A DNA stretch of 64,000 bases from Actinoplanes philippinensis (lineage in GTDB: Bacteria > Actinomycetota > Actinomycetes > Mycobacteriales > Micromonosporaceae): NCBI RefSeq assembly GCF_900113015.1, contig NZ_FONV01000012.1:186001-250000 (forward strand), given 5' to 3'. A program made the translations under genes and the position numbers. Every line of letters starts with the position of its first letter. The stretch's first letter is position 1. Below the pieces are notes generated by a model. That model did not search any database. It was not told the DNA's origin and worked only from the letters and a program-made list of their open reading frames with translations. Positions 32,374-39,768 of the stretch are shown piece after piece.

Positions 32374-33276
32374 ATGGCTGCCGTGACGGGGCCGGGGTAT
32401 GGGTATCCGCCGCCGGAGGGAACCGGGCCGCGGCGGCGATGGCTGTGGGCCGCGGTCGGGATCTGGGGTGTGGTGCTGATCGGCATCGGCTTCTGGTCGG
32501 TGCGCAACGATCCGCCGACCGTGCCCGAGCAGCGTGACGTCGGGCGGGCCGTGGCGGTGCTCCGGGTCGCGTCGGGGGCGGTGGTCGCGGCGGCTCAGGA
32601 TGAGCGGTGGGTGCTGAGCCTCGGGGCGCTCCAGGTCGAGAAATGTGCGATCACCCCGGTGTGGGACGGGCAGGAGGCGAGCCGCGCGGTCGGCCTCTAC
32701 GTGCCCGAGGGTGACGCGCGGGCGGCGCTGGACACCGTCGTGAAGCGGTTGCCCGCGGATTATCGGGCGGGCGTGGTCACCAGCCGTGGAGGCACGCGGC
32801 TGACGTTCTTCGCCGACGCGGGGGAGCAGGTCGGGATCGAGTCGGAGGCGAACTCGGCTGATCATCTGCTCACGCTGCGGGTCTTCACCGGCTGCCGGCC
32901 GGCCGTGGGCGACCTGGATCTGACCGATCCACCCGCCGGGGCGGCGCCGGCCGTGCTCGACAGCACCGTCGCCGCGATCACCGCCGGGAGCACGGCGCCG
33001 GCAAGCGCGAGCCCGGCGGCGACGCCCGGTGCCGAGGGCGTGGCGGCGGAGGCCCGGGCGGTGGCCTGTCCGGGCGGCGGGACGATGTCGACGTTCGTGC
33101 GTGATGCGGGCCCGGCCGCGCCGGAGAGCGGGCCGAAAGGGGTGCCCGAGGGGACGGTCCCGGTGTGGTCGGACGCGGGCGGCTGGGCGTACCGCAGCGG
33201 GTCGGAAAGTGTGGTGGTCACCGCGGACCGTGATCGTTTCCGGGTGAGCGTGACCACCGCCTGCCGGGCCGGCTGA
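32374..33276 (+). CDS. Hypothetical single-pass membrane protein
   Basis: This 300-aa protein has a short Pro/Gly-rich cytoplasmic start, one membrane helix (WLWAAVGIWGVVLIGIGFW) and an extracytoplasmic part of about 260 residues. The latter has two similar-sized folded segments separated by an Ala/Pro/Thr linker near residues 185-220. Cys residues in VEKCAITP, FTGCRP, AVACPGG and TTACRAG could pair. No known domain is recognised. It is divergent from the toxin-antitoxin pair. Confidence 0.65.
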   Translation: MAAVTGPGYGYPPPEGTGPRRRWLWAAVGIWGVVLIGIGFWSVRNDPPTVPEQRDVGRAVAVLRVASGAVVAAAQDERWVLSLGALQVEKCAITPVWDGQEASRAVGLYVPEGDARAALDTVVKRLPADYRAGVVTSRGGTRLTFFADAGEQVGIESEANSADHLLTLRVFTGCRPAVGDLDLTDPPAGAAPAVLDSTVAAITAGSTAPASASPAATPGAEGVAAEARAVACPGGGTMSTFVRDAGPAAPESGPKGVPEGTVPVWSDAGGWAYRSGSESVVVTADRDRFRVSVTTACRAG

Positions 33277-33290
33277 AAGCCGGAGGCCCG

Positions 33291-33653
33291 TCAGTAGACG
33301 AGGGCCTGGGCGCCCTCGGCCATGATCTCCTCGACGAAGACGGCGGCGCCGGCGATGCGGATGCCGGGGACGACGTCGGCGGGGGTGATCTCGCGGCGGG
33401 CCGCGCACTGGGTGCAGGCGGTGACGCGGCCGGCTTCCAGGAGGAGTTCGAGCAGGTCGGTGAGGGGAGCGGCGTGGGCCAGCTGAAACGTCGCGGCCCG
33501 GCCGGGCAGGGCGAACCAGGTGGACTCACCGGTCAGCCACAGGGACACGTCGACACCGGCGGTGGCGGCCGTCGCGGCGACGTTGAACGCCTGGTTGCAG
33601 CGCTCCGGGGCGTCGGCGCCGGCGGTGGCCTTGACGACCAGCAAACGTGCCAT
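33291..33653 (-). CDS. DsrE-family protein
   Basis: This 120-aa protein has the DsrE/DsrF-like pattern (ARLLVVKATAGADAPERCNQAFNVAATAATAGVDVSLWLTGESTW, then GRVTACTQCAARREI and the end FVEEIMAEGAQALVY). The Cys pair in TACTQC is where sulfur-relay members carry their active Cys, but its role here is unknown. ATG 33653 has a leaderless-type -10 (TATGCT) 7 bases upstream. Confidence 0.78.
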   Translation of the reverse strand: MARLLVVKATAGADAPERCNQAFNVAATAATAGVDVSLWLTGESTWFALPGRAATFQLAHAAPLTDLLELLLEAGRVTACTQCAARREITPADVVPGIRIAGAAVFVEEIMAEGAQALVY

Positions 33654-33660
33654 ACCGGCC

Positions 33661-33670
33661 AGCATAAGAT
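33661..33670. promoter_or_regulatory. Overlapping divergent leaderless -10 elements
   Basis: The minus strand reads TATGCT (33666-33661), 7 bases from the DsrE-family ATG. The plus strand reads TAAGAT (33665-33670), 9 bases from ATG 33680. The two promoters share bases, so only one can be occupied at a time. Confidence 0.5.
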
Positions 33671-33679
33671 GGGCCGGTC

Positions 33680-33784
33680 ATGGTTACGGAGATCGGGTTC
33701 GTGAGTCTGCTGGTGGCCGCCCTGGGTGGGCTGGCCGGCGGCTTCGGCTATCTGGCAATGCGCATTTCGAGGGGACGCTGGTGA
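33680..33784 (+). CDS. 34-aa membrane microprotein
   Basis: This is a small gene encoding one hydrophobic helix (FVSLLVAALGGLAGGFGYLAM) followed by a basic end RISRGRW. The stop overlaps the GTG of the nitrobindin-like gene (GTGA at 33781-33784), so the two would be translationally coupled. It has its own likely -10. The function is unknown; it could be a membrane anchor or partner for the next protein. Confidence 0.55.
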   Translation: MVTEIGFVSLLVAALGGLAGGFGYLAMRISRGRW

Positions 33785-34380
33785 GCAACGAGACGGAAAA
33801 CCCGCTGGGCCCGCCGCCGTGGCTCAACGCTCCGCCGGTCGATGGGTATCCCTATGAGGACACTCACGACCTGCGGTCCGGGCCGGATCTGCATCCGTCG
33901 TTGCTCGGGCTGCTGCCGTTCGTCGGGCTGTGGCGCGGGCGGGGACAGGGCGGGTTCCCGGAGGAGGACGACTACAACTTCGCGCAGGAGATCCGGATCA
34001 GCCACGACGGCCGGTCGTTCCTGCGGTATGAGTCGCGGGCCTGGCTGCTCGACGACGAGTCGAAGCCGCTCGGTCAGGCGCTCGTCGAGTCCGGGTTCTG
34101 GCGTCCGGTGCTGGTCGACGGGCGGCCGGGCGACGAGATGGAGGCCACGATGATCCGCCCGGACGGGGTGGCCGAGCTCTACCTGGGCAAGGCGGCCACG
34201 ACCCGGCTGGAGATGGCGGCGGACGCGGTGGCGTATACGCCGTCCGGCCTGCACGTCACCGGCGGGCACCGGCTGTTCGGGATCGTCGAGGGGGCGCTGC
34301 TCTACGCGCACGAGATCGCCGTCGACAACAGTGGGCTGAAGCCGCACATGTCGGCGCGGCTGCTCCGCATCGGCGGCTGA
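33781..34380 (+). CDS. Nitrobindin-like heme-binding beta-barrel (FABP/THAP4 family)
   Basis: This 199-aa protein shows the nitrobindin family marks: LLGLLPFVGLWRGRGQGGFP (the GxWxGxG motif), FLRYESRAWL, and a C-terminal LKPHMSARLLR whose His is the usual heme ligand. Members bind ferric heme and react with nitric oxide or peroxynitrite. GTG 33781 overlaps the upstream microprotein stop. Confidence 0.88.
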   Translation: MSNETENPLGPPPWLNAPPVDGYPYEDTHDLRSGPDLHPSLLGLLPFVGLWRGRGQGGFPEEDDYNFAQEIRISHDGRSFLRYESRAWLLDDESKPLGQALVESGFWRPVLVDGRPGDEMEATMIRPDGVAELYLGKAATTRLEMAADAVAYTPSGLHVTGGHRLFGIVEGALLYAHEIAVDNSGLKPHMSARLLRIGG

Positions 34381-34393
34381 GAGCCAAACCGAT

Positions 34394-34427
34394 CCAGGCC
34401 GGCTCTCCGTGCTGAGAGCCGGCCTGG
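34394..34427. terminator. Bidirectional hairpin terminator
   Basis: CCAGGCCGGCTCTC and GAGAGCCGGCCTGG form a perfect 14-bp stem with loop CGTGCT between two convergent genes. Confidence 0.85.
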
Positions 34428-34432
34428 TGACG

Positions 34433-35170
34433 TCAGAAGCCGAGAGCGGCCAGGAGCCGCCCGGTCCACGGTGAGCGCGCCCGTGGTGTTCCGTCGAGTG
34501 CGGTCACCTCGGCGAGGCCCCGCAGCGACGACGACAGCCAGATCGCGTCGGCCGCGACCAGCTCGGGCAGGGTGATCATCCGCTCGGCGGCCCGCAGTCC
34601 CAGCGACGGCGCCAGCGACAGCAGATGAGCCGCGGTGATGCCGGGCAGGATGTCCGCCTCATCCGGTGGAACCGTGCACAGCTCGTCCCCGGCCAGCCAG
34701 ACCACCGAGGCGGTGGGCGCTTCCAGCACGTACCCCTCGGTGGAAAGCCAGATCAGATCGTCGGCGCCCTGCCGCGCCGCCCATCGGCGAGCCGCGAAGT
34801 TCTCCGCGTAGGACAGCGACTTGGCCGCCGAGATGGACCACGGCGGCCGCCGCCGGACCGAGATGCCCCGGTCAGCGCTGAGGACGCGGACGCCGTCGCG
34901 CCGTTCGCGCAGCGCCGTCTCCGGGAACGGCGAGACCGAGACGTCGAGGAGACCGCGGGTGTAGATGATTCGCAGCGCGCCCGTCGAGATGAAGACGCGG
35001 TCCCGGATCGGGGTGAGATCGGGTTCGGGCAGACCGAGGATCGAGGCGGACCGGCAGAGCCGGGCCAGATGCCGGTCGAGCAGCCACGGCCCGTCGGGGC
35101 GCAGGTGCACGGTTTCGAACACGCCGTCGCCGAGCAGGTCGGTGGGCGCGACAAGGATCCGGTCGTTCAC
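34433..35170 (-). CDS. Class IV aminotransferase (aminodeoxychorismate lyase-like)
   Basis: This 245-aa PLP enzyme of fold type IV has the PLP Lys in SISAAKSLSYAENFAARRWA and the Glu in TEGYVLEAPTASVVWL, with ILPGITAAHLL after it. Members are PabC (4-amino-4-deoxychorismate lyase, folate synthesis) or branched-chain aminotransferases; the short length fits PabC best. It starts at GTG 35170, only 18 bases from the divergent Fur-family gene. Confidence 0.8.
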   Translation of the reverse strand: MNDRILVAPTDLLGDGVFETVHLRPDGPWLLDRHLARLCRSASILGLPEPDLTPIRDRVFISTGALRIIYTRGLLDVSVSPFPETALRERRDGVRVLSADRGISVRRRPPWSISAAKSLSYAENFAARRWAARQGADDLIWLSTEGYVLEAPTASVVWLAGDELCTVPPDEADILPGITAAHLLSLAPSLGLRAAERMITLPELVAADAIWLSSSLRGLAEVTALDGTPRARSPWTGRLLAALGF

Positions 35171-35176
35171 CCGAAC

Positions 35177-35182
35177 TATGCT
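35177..35182 (+). promoter_or_regulatory. -10 element of a leaderless promoter
   Basis: TATGCT ends 6 bases before GTG 35189 of the Fur-family gene. Confidence 0.6.
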
Positions 35183-35188
35183 CGTCTC

Positions 35189-35611
35189 GTGTCCGCCACA
35201 TCGCTAGCCGCCATGCTCCGCGAGCGGGGCCTGCGACTCACTCCCCAGCGCCAGTTGATCCTCGAAGCGGTGCACGAGCTCGGTCATGCGACACCCGAGT
35301 CGGTGCACAACGCGGTCCGTGAGCGGGCCGCCGGCGTGAACATCACCACGGTCTACCGGACCTTGGAGCTGCTCGAGGAGCTCGGCCTGGTCAATCACAC
35401 CCATCTGTCGCACGGTTCCCCGACGTATCATGCGGCCGGCGAGGATCAGCACGTGCACCTGGTGTGCCGGGCGTGCGGGTCGATCGCCGAGGTGGATCCG
35501 GCGGTGATGGAGCCGGTGACCGACCGGTTGCTGCGGGAGCGCGACTTCCGGGTCGATGTGGGGCACGTCTCGCTGTTCGGAGTGTGCGGCAACTGCAAGG
35601 AGGCCGAGTGA
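35189..35611 (+). CDS. Fur-family metalloregulator
   Basis: This 140-aa protein has an N-terminal winged helix (LRERGLRLTPQRQLILEAV, then VNITTVYRTLELLEELGLV) and a C-terminal metal and dimerisation domain with DQHVHLVCRACG and a second pair CGNC. The CxxC...CxxC set holds the structural zinc and the His-rich segment the regulatory metal. Whether it senses iron, zinc or peroxide cannot be told. It is coupled to the ygfZ-type gene, which hints at iron-sulfur control. Confidence 0.88.
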   Translation: MSATSLAAMLRERGLRLTPQRQLILEAVHELGHATPESVHNAVRERAAGVNITTVYRTLELLEELGLVNHTHLSHGSPTYHAAGEDQHVHLVCRACGSIAEVDPAVMEPVTDRLLRERDFRVDVGHVSLFGVCGNCKEAE

Positions 35612-36645
35612 CCACCGTCATGGTCGAGGACCTGGAGCCGGGTTCGGCGGATGCCGGGGTGCCGGCGCACTTCGGTGATCCGATGCGGGAGCAGCGGCTG
35701 CTGGAGACCGGGGTCGGCCTGGTCGACCGGTCGAACCGTGAGGTGATCGCGGTGCCCGGTGCGGAGCGGGCGAGCTGGCTGCACACGCTCACCACCCAGC
35801 ACCTGTCCACGCTGAGCGCCAATCAGGGCAGTGAGCTGCTGGTTCTCTCGCCGAACGGGCATGTCGAGCAGCACGCCTACGTCACCGAGGACGGGACGAC
35901 CGCGTGGCTGGACACCGAGCCCGGCGCCGGTGCCGGCCTGCTCAAATACTTGGAGACGATGCGGTTCTTCACTCGGGTCGAGCCGCGCGACGCGACCGCT
36001 GAGCTGGCGGTTCTCTCGCTCGTCGGCCCGGACGCGGCCGGCCTCTTCCCGGACCTCGCGGCCCCTCAGGTGGGTGCGGTGCCGGGTCCGCGGTTCGCCG
36101 CCGGGTCCGTTCCGGCGAGGGCGACGAGCCTCTATGCGGTACGAGCTTTCCAGGGCGGACTGGCACGCCGGGTGCCGCTCGGCGTGGACCTGCTGGTGCC
36201 GAGGTCCGGTAAGGACGCGATCATCGAGCAGCTCGGTGTGCGGCGGGCGGGGCTCTGGGCCTACGAGGCGGTCCGGGTCGCTCACCGTATTCCGAGGCTC
36301 GGCTGGGAGACCGACCACCGGACCATCCCGGCCGAGATCGAGTTGATGGCTCCGGGCGTACATCTGGACAAGGGTTGTTATCGCGGCCAGGAGACGGTCG
36401 CCCGGGTGCACAACCTGGGCCGTCCGCCGCGCCGTCAGGTCCTGCTGCACCTGGACGGGGTGGCCACCGACCACCCGCCGGCCCGGGGCACCGCCGTCGA
36501 GCTGGACGGGCGGGCGGTCGGTTTCGTCGGCACCGCGGTCCGGCATCACGAGCTGGGCATGGTCGCCCTGGCGGTCCTCAAGCGCAACGTTCCCGACGAC
36601 GCCCGGCTCACCGTGGGGGAGTCGGCCGCCGCCATCGACGTCTGA
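35608..36645 (+). CDS. ygfZ: YgfZ/GcvT-type folate-binding protein (iron-sulfur maturation)
   Basis: This 345-aa protein is related to the glycine cleavage T protein. It has the YgfZ signature KGCYRGQETVARVHNLGRPPR with the conserved Cys. YgfZ helps assemble or repair certain Fe-S enzymes with tetrahydrofolate. GTG 35608 overlaps the Fur stop (GTGA) and AAGGAGG is 4 bases upstream, so the two genes are coupled; ATG 35620 is the alternative start. Confidence 0.88.
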   Translation: MTTVMVEDLEPGSADAGVPAHFGDPMREQRLLETGVGLVDRSNREVIAVPGAERASWLHTLTTQHLSTLSANQGSELLVLSPNGHVEQHAYVTEDGTTAWLDTEPGAGAGLLKYLETMRFFTRVEPRDATAELAVLSLVGPDAAGLFPDLAAPQVGAVPGPRFAAGSVPARATSLYAVRAFQGGLARRVPLGVDLLVPRSGKDAIIEQLGVRRAGLWAYEAVRVAHRIPRLGWETDHRTIPAEIELMAPGVHLDKGCYRGQETVARVHNLGRPPRRQVLLHLDGVATDHPPARGTAVELDGRAVGFVGTAVRHHELGMVALAVLKRNVPDDARLTVGESAAAIDV

Positions 36646-36699
36646 CGCGTCGGTTCGGAGACTGCCGGCGGGCGAGAGGGCCGTGGCAGGATGCGAGGC

Positions 36700-37533
36700 A
36701 TGACCGGGACCATGATCACCGTCGCCCCGACCGGCGCGGAGAGCAAGAAGGTGGACGCGCCGGCCCTGCCAGTGACCCTGGCCGAGCTGACCGCCACCGC
36801 CAAGGAGTGCGAGGCGCTGGGCGCTTCGATCATCCATGTCCACATCCGGGACGACGACGCCCAGCCGACCCTCGATCAGGGCCGGCTGCGGGACACGGTC
36901 GCCGGGTTGCGCGAGGCCACCGGCCTGATCGTGCAGCTCTCCTCGGGTGGCTCGGTGCACGATCCGGAGGCGGATCGGCTGGCCGTGCTCGACGCGGGGC
37001 CGGAGATGGCGTCCTGCACGATGGGCACCGTCAACTTCGGTGACGACGTGTTCCTGAACCGCTGGGAGTTCATCGTCGACCTGCACACCCGCATGCAGGA
37101 GCGCGGGATCGTCCCGGAGTACGAGATCTTCGACCTGGGCCAGCTCACCACCCTGCAGCGGCTGCTCGCCAGGCACGGCCTGCCGTTCGGCGGTCACGTG
37201 CACGTCGACCTGGTGATGGGCGTGCCCGGCGGGATGCCCGGGACGGCGGCCGCCCTGGTCGCCTGCGAGCAGGTGATCCGTGACCTGCCGGAGGGCACCA
37301 CGTTCTCGGCGACCGGCATCGGCCGCAGCACCCTGCCGGTGATGCTCGCGTCCCTGTCGGCCGGTGGGCACCTGCGGGTCGGCATGGAGGACACTCTGAC
37401 GTACGCCAAAGGCCGTGCCGTCGAGTCGAACATGCAGCTCGTGGCCCGTGCCGTCGGTTTCGCCCAGCTCGCCCAGCGCCCGCCGCTGACCCCGTCGCAG
37501 GCCCGTGAGCTGTTGGGGGTCCCGGCCCGATGA
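36700..37533 (+). CDS. BKACE-family beta-keto acid cleavage enzyme (DUF849)
   Basis: This 277-aa TIM-barrel enzyme is of the 3-keto-5-aminohexanoate cleavage family. Zinc ligands are seen in SIIHVHIRDD and GHVHVDLVMG, and the C-terminal GGHLRVGMEDTLTYAKG supplies the conserved Glu. These enzymes combine a beta-keto acid with acetyl-CoA. ATG 36700 has GGCAGG at a suitable distance; ATG 36691 is also possible. It overlaps the asparaginase gene by 4 bases, so the pair may act on an amino-acid-derived keto acid. Confidence 0.85.
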   Translation: MTGTMITVAPTGAESKKVDAPALPVTLAELTATAKECEALGASIIHVHIRDDDAQPTLDQGRLRDTVAGLREATGLIVQLSSGGSVHDPEADRLAVLDAGPEMASCTMGTVNFGDDVFLNRWEFIVDLHTRMQERGIVPEYEIFDLGQLTTLQRLLARHGLPFGGHVHVDLVMGVPGGMPGTAAALVACEQVIRDLPEGTTFSATGIGRSTLPVMLASLSAGGHLRVGMEDTLTYAKGRAVESNMQLVARAVGFAQLAQRPPLTPSQARELLGVPAR

Positions 37534-38438
37534 TCGTCGCCGAGGTGATCCGTTCGGGTTTCGTGGAGAGCGTCCACCACGGGGTGGTCGCCGTCGTCGG
37601 TGGCGCGAGCTTCGGTGACGTGGAGTCGCCGTTCTTCCCCCGCTCCTCCAACAAGCCTCTGCAGACCGTGGGCCTGCTCACCGCCGGGCTGGTCCCGCGC
37701 GAGGAGGCGGACCTCGCGCTGATCAGCGCCAGCCACGACGCGGAGACGTTCCACGTGGAACGTGTGCGTGCCATCCTGGCCGCGGCCGGGCTCGGGCCGG
37801 AGGCGCTGCGCTGTCCCGCCGACCTGCCACTGAGCGAGACCGCGAAACGCGACTGGCTCCGGGCCGGCGGCGAACCCGAGCGGATCCTGATGAACTGCTC
37901 CGGCAAGCACGCCGGCTTCCTCGCGACCTGCGTGGTCAACGGCTGGCCCCTGGAGTCGTACCTGGAGGTCGACCACCCGCTGCAGAAGACACTGGCCGAC
38001 ACGGTGAGCCGGCTGTCCGGCGAGCCGATCGCCGCGCTCGCGGTGGACGGCTGCGGGGCGCCGATCTTCGCGATCTCCCCGCTCGGGCTGGCCCGGGCCT
38101 TCCAGCGCCTGGTCGAGGCGGAGCCGGGCACCCCGGAGCGCCGGGTGGCCGACGCGATGCGGGCACACCCCGAGCTGGTGGCGGGCACCGGCTCCGAGGA
38201 CACCGTGCTGATGACCGCGATGCCCGGCCTGATCGTGAAGCGCGGAGCCGACGGGGTGTCCGCGGCCGCCGTGGCGGGGGTGGGCGCGGTCGCGCTCAAG
38301 ATCTCCGACGGCGCGACGCGTGCGCGCGTACCCGTGCTGCTCGCGGCCCTGCGCCGGCTCGGTCTGGACGTGCCGGACCTGCCGGAGGTCGTCCTCGGTG
38401 GTGGCCGCCCGGTGGGCGAGGTCCGCGCCGTCTTCTGA
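37530..38438 (+). CDS. Asparaginase II family protein (ReAII type)
   Basis: This 302-aa protein of the Rhizobium-type L-asparaginase II family has the conserved PRSSNKPLQTVGLL (Ser-Ser-x-Lys active site), SASHDAETFHVERV, and NCSGKHAGFLATC with the Cys and Lys that bind zinc. It probably hydrolyses L-asparagine to aspartate and ammonia. ATG 37530 overlaps the BKACE gene stop (ATGA). Confidence 0.87.
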   Translation: MIVAEVIRSGFVESVHHGVVAVVGGASFGDVESPFFPRSSNKPLQTVGLLTAGLVPREEADLALISASHDAETFHVERVRAILAAAGLGPEALRCPADLPLSETAKRDWLRAGGEPERILMNCSGKHAGFLATCVVNGWPLESYLEVDHPLQKTLADTVSRLSGEPIAALAVDGCGAPIFAISPLGLARAFQRLVEAEPGTPERRVADAMRAHPELVAGTGSEDTVLMTAMPGLIVKRGADGVSAAAVAGVGAVALKISDGATRARVPVLLAALRRLGLDVPDLPEVVLGGGRPVGEVRAVF

Positions 38439-38450
38439 GCCCCTAGGGGC
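38439..38450. repeat. 12-bp palindrome after the asparaginase stop
   Basis: GCCCCTAGGGGC is a perfect palindrome starting at the stop codon. It may be a weak transcript end or a protein site. Confidence 0.35.
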
Positions 38451-38475
38451 GAAGTTCAGGGGTGACTCGGTTCAC

Positions 38476-38512
38476 GCTAGCTTTTGCAAGCGTTCTGCTT
38501 GCAGGAGCTAGC
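38476..38512. promoter_or_regulatory. Nested inverted-repeat operator upstream of the XRE-HBHA genes
   Basis: The arrangement is GCTAGC-N4-GCAAGC-N5-GCTTGC-N4-GCTAGC, fully symmetric over 37 bases and about 20 bases before the XRE gene. It is very likely the binding site of the XRE regulator (autoregulation), two dimers side by side or one dimer with an extended site. Confidence 0.75.
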
Positions 38513-38521
38513 ACCCCGGGC

Positions 38522-38527
38522 TAACGT
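38522..38527 (+). promoter_or_regulatory. -10 element of a leaderless promoter
   Basis: TAACGT ends 6 bases before ATG 38534; the operator at 38476-38512 covers the place where the -35 would be, which fits repression. Confidence 0.6.
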
Positions 38528-38533
38528 CGAAGC

Positions 38534-38917
38534 ATGGCCACGCCGAAGGACCTGCCCGAGGACATCGGAACTTTCATCCGAGACCTGCGGCAGACCGCGA
38601 AGATCTCGCTCCGGCAGCTCGCCGACAAGGCGGGGGTGAGCAACCCTTACCTGAGTCAGATCGAGCGTGGCCTGCGAAAGCCGAGCGCCGAGGTGCTGCA
38701 ACAGATCGCCAGCGCCTTACGAGTGTCGACGCCCGCGATGTACCTGCGGGCCGGGCTGCTCGATGGCGAGGGCCAGCAGGGCGTGCTGGCCGCCATCGCG
38801 GTCGACCCGGAGCTCACGATCGCGCAGAAGCAGTCCCTGACGCAGATCTACGAGACGTTCCGCAACGAGAACGCGCGTAACGCGCAGCCCGCCGAAGACG
38901 CTGAGGAGCAGAAATGA
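38534..38917 (+). CDS. XRE-family regulator (Rv0474-like)
   Basis: This 127-aa protein has an N-terminal helix-turn-helix (FIRDLRQTAKISLRQLADKAGVSNPYLSQIERGLRKPS) and a C-terminal helical part (AIAVDPELTIAQKQSLTQIYETF). It is followed with a 4-base overlap by an HBHA-like gene and then DUF2516, the order known from mycobacteria (Rv0474-Rv0475-Rv0476). It probably controls its own operon through the nested repeat upstream. Confidence 0.85.
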   Translation: MATPKDLPEDIGTFIRDLRQTAKISLRQLADKAGVSNPYLSQIERGLRKPSAEVLQQIASALRVSTPAMYLRAGLLDGEGQQGVLAAIAVDPELTIAQKQSLTQIYETFRNENARNAQPAEDAEEQK

Positions 38918-39384
38918 CCGAGCAGACCAAGACCAGGATCCCCGCCCCCCTCTACGCCGCCGCCGGCGCCGGTGACGCCGCCTACGAGCAGCTCCGCAAG
39001 CTGCCGGCCGTGCTCAACGAGCTGAGCGACCGGGCCGCCGCCTCGCTCAAGGCGTACAACGACCAGGCCGGCACCAAGGCCGCCGAGCTGCGCGGCAAGG
39101 CCCAGGAGACCGACTTCGTGGCCCTGCGTGACAGCGCCACCACCGCCGCTCTCAACTTCGCCCAGGTCGCCCAGGAGCGCGCCGTCGCCGTCTACAACGA
39201 GCTGGTCGCCCGCGGCGAGCGCGTGGTCGGCACCGGTGTGGTCGAGGCCGCCGACGTGGTCAACTCCGACATCGAGGCCACCGAGCAGCCGAAGGCCGTC
39301 GAGGCCGCCGTCGAGGACGCGAAGGCCGTCGAGGCCGCGCCGAAGCCGCGCAAGCGCGTCAAGCCGGCCGGCTCCGCCGAGTGA
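38914..39384 (+). CDS. Heparin-binding hemagglutinin (HBHA)-like protein
   Basis: This 156-aa Ala/Glu/Lys-rich coiled-coil protein (DAAYEQLRKLPAVLNELSDRAAASLKAYND, ALNFAQVAQERAVAVYNELVARGERVV) has a short basic Lys/Pro/Ala tail KPRKRVKPAG. In mycobacteria HBHA is a surface adhesin with a longer Lys-rich tail; outside pathogens the role is unclear (cell surface, lipid or polar-growth related). The ATG overlaps the XRE stop. Confidence 0.78.
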   Translation: MTEQTKTRIPAPLYAAAGAGDAAYEQLRKLPAVLNELSDRAAASLKAYNDQAGTKAAELRGKAQETDFVALRDSATTAALNFAQVAQERAVAVYNELVARGERVVGTGVVEAADVVNSDIEATEQPKAVEAAVEDAKAVEAAPKPRKRVKPAGSAE

Positions 39385-39405
39385 TCCGACACTGACCTGC
39401 CATGA

Positions 39406-39437
39406 CCGCGGGCCCCGGCATGTGCCGGGGCCCGCGG
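39406..39437 (+). terminator. Strong hairpin after the HBHA-like gene
   Basis: CCGCGGGCCCCGGC pairs with GCCGGGGCCCGCGG around loop ATGT. It separates the HBHA-like gene from the DUF2516 gene, which has its own -10. Confidence 0.8.
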
Positions 39438-39439
39438 CA

Positions 39440-39445
39440 TAGACT
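39440..39445 (+). promoter_or_regulatory. -10 element of a leaderless promoter
   Basis: TAGACT ends 7 bases before ATG 39453 of the DUF2516 gene. Confidence 0.6.
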
Positions 39446-39452
39446 CTCCCTC

Positions 39453-39767
39453 ATGACCACAGGACTGGACCTACTGCCCTACCAGTACGTCGTCATCTGG
39501 ATCGACATCATCGTCATGCTCCTCGCGGTGGGGATCCAGGCCGTCGCGCTGATCCACTGTCTGACCCAGCGCGGGCCGGCGTTCCAGGCGCTCGGCACCC
39601 TGCCGAAGGGTGCGTGGGCCGGCATCCTGGCCGTCCTGCTGGTGCTCAGCTTCCTCATCCGTGGTTATCTGCTGATCCCCATGGTCGGTATCGCCGCGGG
39701 GTTGATCTACATGCTCGACGTCCGTCCTGGTCTCAAGGACATCTCGGACGGCAAGGGCTTCTGGTGA
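39453..39767 (+). CDS. DUF2516 family membrane protein
   Basis: This 104-aa protein has three hydrophobic helices (IDIIVMLLAVGIQAVALI, WAGILAVLLVLSFLI, LIPMVGIAAGLIYML) and a C-terminal DVRPGLKDIS. Its place after an XRE and an HBHA-like gene matches mycobacterial Rv0476. No function is established. ATG 39453 is chosen because of the -10 upstream. Confidence 0.82.
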   Translation: MTTGLDLLPYQYVVIWIDIIVMLLAVGIQAVALIHCLTQRGPAFQALGTLPKGAWAGILAVLLVLSFLIRGYLLIPMVGIAAGLIYMLDVRPGLKDISDGKGFW

Positions 39768-39768
39768 C

